From Nematostella vectensis (taxonomy: Eukaryota > Cnidaria > Anthozoa > Actiniaria > Edwardsiidae), in assembly GCF_932526225.1 (NCBI RefSeq), contig NC_064048.1:4749627-4813626 (forward strand): a stretch of DNA of 64,000 nucleotides, read 5' to 3'. Every line of letters starts with the position of its first letter. Positions within the stretch are counted from its first letter, which is position 1. This document shows, one piece after another, positions 33,900-57,400 of the stretch. Position numbers and translations under genes: made by a program. The notes under the pieces were generated by a model. It saw nothing but the letters and a program-made list of their open reading frames with translations, made no database searches and had not been told where the DNA came from.

Positions 33900-36800
33900 G
33901 GGCACTGTTTATGCTCCTGGAGAGTTCTAAACAGTTGTAGAAAATTGATGTATCTGATAATGTGAATAGAATTTTACTTTAACTGCTTATTTTTGCCATT
34001 TTTGATTTCCGCATGTTGGCAATTACTCTAGCAAAGATATCAGAAAGGCATTTAAATGAATCCGTCTGATTTTTTCAGAACAATCTTAGTACAAGTTTTT
34101 CTTTAGAGTGGACTAGGCATAGCAAATGTCACTAAATCCCTGATATGTTTGTCTATCTTCTACACGAGTTAGGTATTGGGCAACAAATATATTTGGTCAT
34201 AACCTGAATTGCATTTAAGACATTCTCTTTACTCTATGGCTATACTAGTCATTCATATTGTCTGCAAATTTCATGCATTTTGGATAAAAGGCTAAGGAGT
34301 TATCACAGCTAGAATATATGATACAGAATCATGGGTGTTGCCTTTCTGCCTGGTTGCCATGGCAACACATGGACTTGAAAATTATATCAACCAATTCCTT
34401 ATATCATGAAGACCAATTATAAAGTGGTTTTTAATCATTAAAGTACTTTCCAGAAATTTTGCATTTTTGATGATCCATACCACCTTAAATCACTAGGTTT
34501 TTACATGCTGGTTTTTACTGCGTGCCCCAACTTACCGTGTTTCACTTGCATATGGTGAAGAAGTAATTTTAGTGTTATTTTTGCAATCCTCTAAAAACAG
34601 TCAGAATCATTCGGAATAATTGAAATAACTATTCAGGTTTATTAAATGTCATTTGGTCTTCTCAAAGCTTAATAAAGCAACAACGACAAAATGTGTAGTT
34701 CCAGAATATATCCATACCCCCCCCCCCCCTATTGAGGGGGTCGGAGGTATGACCCCCCACCCCTCTTGAATTTCCAACCCCCTGGGAAAAAATAAATACA
34801 GTAACTGTTAAGGAGAATGGCATTTTACCGCCCCCCCCCCCTCCTCTCTTGAAATTCCTGGACATCTGAACCCCCCCCCACCTCACAGGAATTTCCAATC
34901 CCCTCAATTGGGGGGTGGGGTATGGATATTTTCTGGAACTACATAATGATCAATTAAAACGTTATCCCTCAGGGGTGGAGCGAGATTCCTTGTTTTTCGG
35001 TGGATTTTCTTTTATTTATTGTGATTTTAAGCCAAATATCTAAAAATAATGGGGGGGAGGGGGCCCGCTCAGCCCAGTCCTAGATCCGTCCCTGCTCCTC
35101 CCTTTTTTTAGGGTCCGCCATCTTGGATACACTATCTTCTTCAAAAATCATGTATCATAACAGAGAAAAAGGGAGTTGGATATTTGTAAAACTATATAAT
35201 AATACTAATTTGTGATGCATAAATAGTTGCTTTAAAAGGGTCAGCTAGCAAAATTAGAAGTGGATTTTTTGGCAACGCGATGTCAGTTGCCGTTGTGGAA
35301 CTAGTCATCTAACCAAACTTACACAGGGGAGGGGTGGGTGGTATGAAGTGTGCATCTTAGGGACCGAAAAGTGGGTCATGCTTTTTTATGATATAGCCTG
35401 CGTAGCGACTTTAGGGAGAGGGACGGCGGAGAGGGGGCGAGGGAATAAAAATGCGAGCGAATGGCGAAAAGCCGCTACGCAGGCCATATATGATACCCAT
35501 GACTGTGCAACCCCCCCCCCCCCTTCTCAGCCAATCCTGGGTACAGCCTGCTTAGCCCAACGATGCGCTAAAATGTGAAAAACAAGACCCATATATGAAA
35601 AAAATTACCAATTTTAGGAGGGTCTTGGAAATCCTAGGTGTATAAAGACCGGTCTCCTTTGACCGGTTGCTGTGGTAACATGCAGCGGCGTAGCCAGGAT
35701 TTTTAACAGGGCATTTGCCTCCTGTATTTTAGATAATGTCTCATACAATTACTGCATGTTTCGCTGCAAGAAGGGGGGAGGGGGGGGGAGCTACCCCTTT
35801 GTTATGGGCATCACATCGACATGTTAATGGTATCAAAATGTCCGCAAATAAATGTAAGGAAAAAATACCGATTGAGCTTGTCACCTTGGTTTAAAAAAAA
35901 TATAGCCTTTTATCTCAAGATGGCTGACCTGACGGCCTTCGTGTTCTATTAGTATAAACAACTTTGTAAGTAGCAGAATTTTATTCGCTGCAACTGATAA
36001 TAAGTTAAACTATTACAATATATACTGAATGTATCGTATTGTATACTAGAGGTCAATTATACTACAGGTTCGTACCTAGAGAGGGGGGGTGATTTCTTCA
36101 TGTAAAATGTGGGTTACTTACGAAAATCCATGTCTTCTTAAACATGTCAGAATAGTATAATATGACAATTTTCTTTTTTAATTATTTTAACACCAACATA
36201 CTCAATCTGTGACAGTGAAAAGTTGTAAACTCTTAACTATTCTCCTCCGTTTTGAAGTTGCAATAGAATAAAGGAGTCGTTGTACTTTTAAATGGTTAAA
36301 GTTATACTTGATATTTTTACTTATAGTTTGTAGGAGAACAATTTTTGGGTTCCTAAAAACTGTACACGTTGCAAGTACTTCCACACGGGTTACCCGGGCA
36401 ACACAGGCAACCCGTATCTCTACATTAAATCCCTTTGCCTAGGCCGCTATTGACACAGCACAGGGCTCCCATATATAACACAGGCATCCTATCACAAAGT
36501 CAACCGCTTTATATAAGTTAAATTTGGCCGTCGACAAAACACAGAGCTATCTACATGTGGCACTGGCTTCCCACGTAAAAAAGACAACGATACTCTTAAG
36601 TATTTTCTCTTAAAATAGGAAAGGAAATCGTTGAAAACAAGCGAGACAAACGTTCCAAGAATACGCCGGTAAATCCATAGGATCCCATACAGGACCGCCA
36701 AAACATTTGATGCACTATTTGAGCATTTGCGGTCGATAATTTAAAGCGGATGAACTGATTCTTTTGTCTCTCACTCTGGAAGTAAACTTGTGAAATGTGG

Positions 36801-37150
36801 CTTTAAGCACAAAGGGTAGGAAAGGAGAGTGAAGGAGACGAGGCGCGCGAACCAGGGAGAGGGATGGATTCGTTCAAATCCTTCTCTCCAGGAGCGCGTG
36901 GTCTATCCTTGTCTTTCCCAGCCCTTTGCGCTTGCTACGCAGTGTAAACACAATGTAAATCTAAACCTAGGGGTAAGAAACGGAAAACCGGTGCTTGCTC
37001 TGTCTTTTTTTCCATTGTCGTGACGAAATAAATAAACTAATAAATTCATACGGCATGGAAAATGTTAACGAAAATTGGCAAAGCAAGATTAAAAAGAGTT
37101 CGACGGTTTTCGACGATTTTTACCAATACCAGCCAATACTATTTACAACC
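33900..37150. other. No gene recognised; foldbacks and G/C runs
   Basis: Contains the foldback at 34691-34945, a GGATTTTC/AAGCCAAATATC block near 34975-35090 like the one at 44555-44750, and a small foldback at about 35396-35488 (GCCTGCGTAGCG against CGCTACGCAGGC). G- or C-runs lie at 35510-35523 and 35773-35790. No exon is convincing; the open frames are short. Confidence 0.5.
34691..34945. repeat. Foldback element with C-rich centre
   Basis: The ends are inverted copies: ATGTGTAGTTCCAGAATATA with TCCATACCCC, against GGGGTATGGATATT with TTCTGGAACTACAT. The centre alternates C-runs with GAATTTCCAA phrases. MITE-like. Confidence 0.8.
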
Positions 37151-37164
37151 GTAATATGGTACAA

Positions 37165-48422
<11,258 letters not shown>

Positions 48423-48423
48423 G

Positions 48424-51400
48424 ATGTCTGAAAGAAAAGTTTTGAACGTAAGTTAAATGCTTGATTTGCTAAACCGAGCCACTTCACCCGTGTGAACTCT
48501 GTAAACAGTGTACAGTAAGTTTTCTGTTCAACACGTTTTGACTACGTTTGTTCGTGTCGTAATTTGCTTGGAATAGAATAAATTGCTCCAACTTTGATTG
48601 TCAATTTGACCCATAAGTGGTTTAAGATTTCGAGTAACATTTGAGTAACACTCTACGTTTTCTGATCGGGTGTTGTGAATCGTCGATTCTCTAACATTCT
48701 TACATTTTTGGGGGGTTATCCGACTCCCACTAAGGTTTTTTTTTTTCAGATAAAGATGACTAACCTTTTCTTCAGTTGTTGAAAACTCAACTCTTGCTTA
48801 ACTCTTTCTGTTTCGATTGTGTTTAGAACTGTGTAGGAGCAGACTCCCACTAAGGTTTTGTTTTTTTTTTCAGATAAAGATTACTAACCTTTTCTTCAGT
48901 TGTTGAAAACTCAACTCTTGCTTAACTCTTTCTGTTTCGATTGTGTTTAGAACTGTGTAGGAGCAGACTGATAATGCCTAACTAACACATTTATCGTGTT
49001 ACAAGTTTTCGTTCCCTGATCATATTTCTGATTCAAGGACCCAAGAGTTAGGCCTGATTCCTATGTTGCACTCTTGTCGTGCCGAATGCCTGTTTGTGCT
49101 GATACAAAATTTAGTTTAGGTCGTCATTCATTCAGACTCCACATTTCATGAGTTGCTCTCAAAAGGTTGTGTGTTTTTTTTCATACAAATCAAAACAAAG
49201 TGACTTTTCATGAGCCCAAAAATGCTCAATATTTGAATTAGTGTTTCATGATTTTGTCACACTTACTATGGTCTAACAAAATCCACAATCATTTGATTTT
49301 TATAGTTAGAAAGATAAGTGTGGTTTTAAAATAGATGAATTTCTATATTGCTTGTCTATTGGGTTACCCGCTCAGTTTTCCAATATTAGGCTAGTAGTTC
49401 TTAAGAACTGACATTTTGGAGGCTGTAATTTACGTTCAATATAATAATTATTTTTATATTGTTCTTCTAGAAATACTACCCCCCAGACTTTGATCCATCT
49501 AAAATCCCCAAACTAAAGCTTCCAAAAGACAGACAGTATGTGGTCCGTCTCATGGCACCCTTCAATATGAGGTATGTAATTAATATGATGTATTAATGGT
49601 CGCTTTTTACTTCTTTTTTGGCTGGATATCCTTTGGTTATGTTTTTGTATATATAACTCAAGGTTTGTTTTCCTTGGTATTTTTGGAGAATTTTTGGCTT
49701 GGTTGATCAATGCATATTTTATGAGTTATGCGAGTTAAGTTATTATCATGTTACATTTTACTTACTGATTATCATCATAGATGTACAACTTGTGGTGAAT
49801 ATATCTACAAGGGGAAAAAGTTCAATGCAAGAAAGGTATGTTGCATAACAATACTAAGTCTTAAAGTATTTGGTAGATTTAAATTAAATGAATAATTTAA
49901 AAATATGTTTAGTGTTTGCTATCTGGCCTGAGAAGAGAGAACAGTGACACTGAGCTACCGCATGGCCCTGGAACTACTCAATTTAATATTTAAAAATCAA
50001 AACTTTTGAGGTTTGATATCAGAGGCAAAGTCTAGGATTTGGTGATTCTTCAAATTGAAGGGGCATTTCCACTCGTTGCTACCATCCCAAGCATCCCCAT
50101 TAGTTTTATTGTGTCAATTATTGTATTTATTACGATGCTGACTGCAACTTTAATTTAAGACCCTGCTCCCACATAATCCGTTTTCGTTTGAAAATGCAAC
50201 CTTTTTGTTACAAATACAAGTATAGCCCACATGTGAGCGAGAAAACAGTGACCGAAAATGGAACGATTAGAGAATGATCTCCAGAGTGGAACAATTTGAA
50301 AGTGATACCCTATCAGTGCAATGGGGACAGAAGAAAAAGGAACCTTTCGAAAAAGATGGCATAATTCAATATACACGCGCGATGTAAACCTAAAAAAATA
50401 ACTGGTCTACCCATGCTCTGTAGAGCATTTTATCGTTTTTGTATCGTTTCTGCATTTTCGTGTGGACGCAGATCTTTTTGAAAACGAAACATAAAGATTG
50501 CGTTTTCAAATGAAAACAGATACGTTGTAACAGGGTCTAAGAAACTATTCTACAAGAGTTGCAATTAAATTTTAATCTGTCTTCATGGTATAAGCTTCTG
50601 CTAAAAGAATATTGGTTGAGGAAGCTGTGGCTTCCATTATATCCCAAATCAACACTCTCCCTTTTGAAATGGATTTATACAATTTGAGTTAAAAAACCTC
50701 ATTGAAAAAAAGGGGAAATTTCGATTGAAGTGCGCATGACCTATCACCTCTCAAACATCTTTTTGTACTTTTTTCAGGAAACAGTTCAAGGAGAGACCTA
50801 CTTGGGGCTATACATCTTTCGGTTCTATATTAGGTGCCCTCGGTGTATTTCAGAGATTACCTTCAAGGTAAAACCAAATAGATTATAGTCATTTGTGGAT
50901 GCCATTTTATAGTCATCATTTGGTGGTGGGTTACTAACTGTAATTTTGAATATACTGTAGTCTAACCAATTATTATTATTTTTTTGCTTTCGTTTTGGCC
51001 ACAATGCTTTGTGTTAAGGGGATACAGCTATTGCAGTTTTTGGGCACATTGTTCACAAAGTACTCAAAATAGCAGTAAAAAGTAATTTTGTAATCACCTT
51101 TTGTTTGAAACTATTTTAGCTATGTACTTTTTAGTCATTCAAATTTTGAAAAAGTTGAAGTACTGTAATCCACTTTCATTTAACGGTTTAATACTTGCTT
51201 GCAATATTTGATGGATAGTTTTTTTTTTTAATTAATCATTTAGATTACTCAGCTGATGGAAAAGAGTGCTTTCCATGGCTTGGTACCAATACTTTGTATC
51301 TAGAAGTAGCTTGTATAGCCTATCCTGATTTGTTTTTCCTTAGACTGATCCTGAAAATACAGACTATGTTTGTGAGAATGGTGCCACCAGAAACTTCCAG

Positions 51401-54400
51401 GCACACCGAATGGCAGAGAAACAGGAAGAGAAAATGCAACAAGAGAGAGAGGAGGAGGAGGCCAACAACCCGATGAAGGTTATTAAGCAACTTGAAGTCT
51501 TCATAAGTATTTATTAGTGGATAGCACTTTTGGACACTTTCAAAATCGCTTTTCTTTAACTTCTGTCTGTTTTGTTCTCTATTGTAAGCTAACACTCTCA
51601 TTAGCTGATCTGGATACCTTTGAAGCTTGAAGAAATAAACCTTTCCATTAATCCTACTAATGAACGTCAAGTTTTTAAATACTTAAGGGTGTCGGCCTAG
51701 TGAGATTTGAGTGTCTAAAAGTGCTAGCACTATATTTGTGTCAACTAGCGTATCAAAAACAACCATATTCCCTGTATTTGTGAACTATTGTATGCTACTA
51801 TGCTTTTGACTATGGAACTAGGGCAATTGCAGATGTACATTTAAAGTAACTTAACCCTCTATTATGGCAAAAAATAAAATTAAAGCCCTTGAAATTTTGC
51901 TGAAAAATTCTAAACTTTTTAAATCTCTTCAAAAAATTATCATTCACATATATTTTTTGTTTTTCTTTTTTCCTTTCAGGCACTTGAAAACAGAACAAAA
52001 GAGTCTAAACAGGAGATGGATATTTTAGAGAAACTGGAAGAGCTAAAAGACCTGAACACACGACACGCCAACGGTAAGCAATAACTTCAGTCTATCTTGG
52101 GGTAGGGTGGGGTCTTATTTGAAGGCCTGGGGGTTGCTACTGGGAGAGTTTTCAAGATACTTTTCCAGGCAAGGAAAAGCGTTTCTCAAAGCTTGCGGTA
52201 GCGTCCCGGTTGTTTACGGGTTCCCAATAAGCAAATTATAGTTTTCAGAGTTAATGAATAGATTGGCTAAAAAATTATTGAATATCAATAAAAATCGTAG
52301 ATTTGTCGATGTTGTAGGCAACTAGTACCCCAAACACTGCTGGGGCACCGGCACTTTTCGAAAAAAAAAAGACAAAAAACAATTACTTAGATAAAGTCTC
52401 ATTTTGTAGCAAAACTTCCAATACCTTTGCGGTCAGCCGTGCAAGCCGGCAGCATTTATTTTCTCTCTGTAAAGTTCGTGTTCTAAATCCGTTCCATCGT
52501 GGATATGGCGCTCCAAATTGCTCTCAGTATGATGGTAACATGTCTGTTCATGGCTAGGCTGGCAAATGGATCCGAAATGTGGACTAAACAACTGGATTTA
52601 GAGAGATTTTCATTCAAGTTCAAGCCCGTCAGTTTCGTAATCACTGAACCGAATTGCAGCTTCACATTTGCATGTATTACAGAGCAGTCGTCACGCCATC
52701 GCCTCGCATCACTGCCCCGGTCTTATCACAAGTCTGTGTCACGCGTCACGTTATTTTTACTAATAATGGCGTCTGATTGCTCCTTGCTGAATCCGGGCCC
52801 TGTTAAATACCCTTGTAGTGCTTGTACGAAGCCTACAAAATCTAACCAGCGAGCGATTTGCTGCGACGAGTGTGGTCAGTGGACTCATGCCAAGTGTATT
52901 TCTATGTCGTACAATTCATATCTTCGATATAGCAACAATCCAAATTTAACATGGATTTGCAGCTCATGTCTGTCTCCAAACTTCTCTACGCGCCACGCTC
53001 TTGAAGATCTTAGCATAGCTGGTCGGAATAGTTTCGCAGCACTTGGAAGTCTGGATTCAAACGAGCGCTCACCTGACAGCAGCCTGGAAATGTCATCTTC
53101 TGAGACCTTTGAATTTCCTCCTGGTCGTGTAAGATCTAGTACACCCCTACGGAATGCTCCGCCCAACCAGCGGAGGGCAAAACTGCGGTGCATGGAGATC
53201 AACTGTAACAGCATCCAGAGTTCTGATCGGGCTGCGGTTTTTGCTAGTATTATTGCTACTCATGACCCCGATATCATCCTTGGTTGTGAATCAAAACTCA
53301 GTCCTGACGATCCAACATACTCCTCGTTCCCGACAGAATATACTGTCTTCAGGAAAGAGAGGCGCGATACAGGGGGAGGTGGTGTATTTATTGCGGTCAA
53401 ATCTGGTATCTCAGCCTTTGAACGCCAAGACCTTACAACCAATTCAGAGGACGAATCGCTGTGGGTGTCAATACAGCTTGCTAAAACCAAATCATTGCAC
53501 ATCTGCTCCTTTTATAGGCCGCCCGACTCTCCTTCCATTCGCCTTGATTACCTGTCTGAGTCTCTTTTCAAGCTATTTCATTCAAACAAGAAATCACATC
53601 CCAACATAGTAGTCAGCGGTGATTTTAATTGTGGTGACATAAACTGGAAATGCGATCTTCCTGAAGTTACTTCCCACGCCACCGCGTCACTAATGCACAA
53701 GCTATTGGACATGATCAGAGACCACGCCCTTACGCAGTATGTTACTGTTCCCACTAGACCAGCGTCCCTCAAGACCCTGGACCTTGTTCTATCCTCTGTT
53801 CCCTCCCTGGTCTCACACGTCCAGGTTAAGGCGGGCATGAGTGACCATGACATTGTTCTCTTTGACATCAACGTCAAGCCTAGAAAGTCCACCCGCCCTC
53901 CCCATAAAGTGTATTTGTACCATAAAGCTGATATGGAAGCTCTCCGCGAGGACATCTTAAGTCGGACTACAGAGTTTCTTGACCAGTGCACCCACAATAA
54001 CCTCGAGGAAAACTGGTCCTCCTTCAAGAATATCCTTATCGACGCAATTGACAGGCACGTCCCCTGGAAGATGACCCGTGCAAAACCTTCTCTTCCGTGG
54101 ATCTCACGCTCGATTAAGCGTCAAATGCGTAAGAGAGACCGTCTTTTCAAAAAGGCAAAGCGCAGCTGTGTCAAACTTTCTGCTGCTTGGGTGCATTATC
54201 GTCATCAAAGAAATAAGGTGGTAAACCTAGTTAAAGCATCCCATAGAATCTATCTGGATTCAGTTATTGGCGGGAGTCTACACGAAAATCCAAAGAGGTT
54301 TTGGAGCTACGTGAAACAGGCAAGGTGTGAAAACATAGGCATACCAACGCTGCGCTCCGGAGATTCCTTGTACATCTCTGATAGTGACAAGGCCGAAGTA

Positions 54401-57400
54401 CTGAACACTTTCTTCCAGAGTGTTTTTACCCAAGATAATGGTATCCTTCCTAACAGTACCCCCTCTGTTAGCAACATCAAAGACATCAGTGATATGGAAT
54501 TTTTCCAGCCTGGTGTGGAGAAACTACTAGCACAACTTGATTCATCTAAGTCACCTGGACCTGATGGCATCTCACCACGCTGTCTAAAAGAGTTATCGAA
54601 GGAGGTCTCTGGGATGTTAACAGTCATTTTCCAGCAGAGCTACAACATCGGTGCTCTACCCAATGACTGGTTAACAGCGATGGTAGTACCCGTCTACAAG
54701 AAGTCAAACAAGGCCGACCCCGCGAACTATCGCCCAATCTCTTTGACTTGTCTTTGTTGCAAGACAATGGAACACATTGTCCTGAGCCACCTAAACAAAC
54801 ATCTTTCTAGATTCAATATCTTGTCCAATGCACAGCATGGTTTTCGACAAGGTTTGTCATGTGAGACACAATTAGTCTTAACTTTCCATGATTGGGCTAC
54901 CGTATTAAACAAACACGGTCAAGTCGATGCCTTACTGCTTGACTTTAGTAAGGCTTTTGACAAAGTTTCCTATCCAAAACTTATCCACAAACTGAGCCGC
55001 TATGGTATAAAGGGGAACACTCTGACTTGGATATCAGCTTTTCTACACAACCGTTCACAATTTGTAACTGTGAATGGCTCACACTCTGCCACGTGCCGCG
55101 TCACCTCCGGGGTCCCGCAGGGCTCCGTATTAGGCCCCACCCTCTTCCTACTGTTCATTAATGATATTGCTGAGTCATCAAACTCCAGGCTTCGCCTTTT
55201 TGCCGACGACACAGTGGTGTATCGTGAAATAAACACGGAACAAGACCATCATGTACTACAGGCTGACTTGAACAACTTGATAAATTGGGCATCAGATTGG
55301 CAGATGAGCTACAATGTAACTAAATGTCATCTCCTCCGTGTTACAAACAAGCGCAAGCCATCTGAATGTACGTACTACGCAGAGTCTGCTGCCTTATCGC
55401 AGGTACCCCAGTGCGACTATCTCGGGATTAAATGTAATAAATCGCTCCGCTGGGGGGATCATTGCACTAAGATCACCTCTAAAGCCAGCAAGACACTTGG
55501 GCTACTTAGACGCACCCTGAGACCGTGCTCGAAAGAGGTAAAGGAGAGAGCATACCTTGCACTGGTGAGACCATCGCTTGAATATGCGTCTTCTGCCTGG
55601 AGCCCTTATACCGACTCCGACGTGAACCGTCTTGAGCAAGTGCAAAAAAACGCTGCTCGGTTTGTCTGCAGTGATTACCGGATAACCACAAGCACCTCCC
55701 AGTTAGTTAAAACTCTAGGTTGGGACACACTAGAAGACAGGAGGCTAAGAAACCAGTCCACACTACTTTACAAGTTCCATAACAATCTCATCCACTGCCA
55801 ACCTCCAGATGATTTGAGACGCAACGAGAACATTCGTAGCTCCAGAAGACACTCCCGGACGTACCATCAGTTACAGGCCAATATATTGGCCTTTAACTAC
55901 TCGTTCTTTCCAAGAACCATTCGCACCTGGAACCTTCTACCTGCAGAGGTAGTGAACGCTGCTGACCTGCCTTCATTTAAGTCGGCATTGGCACCTGCGA
56001 TAAGTGAGCTTAAGGTGCCCAGTCACCTTCGCAGACTGTAACATCAGTGCTGACTGTCCCTCCCGAAATTAGTGAAACCTATTAGGGAGTAAATAGTTCT
56101 AAGTTCTAAGTTCTAAAGTTGTTTACATTTTTTAGGCGCCCGGTGACAGCTCAATGTCAATTCGACGGAAAAGAAACCTGATTGGTTGCTAAGGAATCCC
56201 ATAAAATGATGTTAATGGTGATTGGCTCACTTCTTATCGGGCAGTGGAATGGTTTCCTCAAGTGATGAAAACTCACTACAACTCGACACAACTTGAAAAT
56301 GGCGAGATTTAATTAAAAAATACACCAAATTGGATGTTTCAACTTGGCTAATTCAAGATGAATGGTTGATCTATAAATTCAGCTGAAAATATGAAAAACG
56401 TCGTTTGGGGTTTGAATTTTCGCATTAAAAGTAATTCCCGGTAAGTTAACGGGAGCTCTTGAGCTCGCGTAAGTTACCGGGCAAGTTACTGGGATTTTTA
56501 CCGGGCCCAAAAATCGCGGGCGTTTTGAGAAACACCCGTAAAGTTTATCGGGAGCTTACCGGGTGACTTTCCGGGTTTCAGGGTTTATCTGGACTTTTAA
56601 GAAATGACCCCCTGAAGAGATATATGTCATGTCTTTATTTCATGGTATTAGATTCAAAGCAGAACATTGAACAATGAGTAACAACAAGAACAACTTCCTA
56701 AACGATAGTTCAGTTGACTATGTCTTTTGTTGTTATATCATAAAAATCAGTAACAGGATTTGGTGGAAGCGCGGTCATAGGTATCATATGGAAAAAGCAT
56801 AGTATTTGAAGATTCCTTAATAAGAAATAACCTACCTTTTGGCCGCCAAGGGGGGTGCGCGCGCACCCCCCTGTGTATGCGCCTGCTTCCTTTCGGAGGG
56901 GGGTGGGGTGGGGTGGGGTGGTTGTATGTTCTTTTTTGAATTTATCGTATTCCAGGGTTCAAAATAGCGGCTAGCGGCCGGCTTGTTTTTCTGTATTTCC
57001 CTTACGTAACTTGGAGATGCAGGCTTTTTTTCGCCACCAAAATCCAGAAAGCAGGCAAAATCTAGCAGATTTTTTAAAAGTTATTTTGAACGCTGTATTC
57101 ACAGCCCATATGCTGACCTTGGTTCCCGAGGATGCACTAAGTTCATAATGTTACTTGTTGTTGATAGTTGATTATGCGTCGATGTTGGAGACTTATGCAC
57201 AGGAAGAAGAGAAGAGAAAGCAGCGAGAACAACAAGAAGATGACGATTTAGTCAAGTGAGTAAATTTAGAAAGGGTGTGCATATTACCAAAACATACAAA
57301 ATGTCCTCTGTTTTAGGTCGGAATATAGGGGGTGGTCTTTTCCTTATTTATACTATGACCCACCCAAGTCCTGTGTTTTAGGTCAGACTAGAGAGAGTGA

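Noticed and set aside
53154-54027. Plus- and minus-strand ORFs of about 150 residues
   Set aside because: Shadows of the LINE coding sequence.
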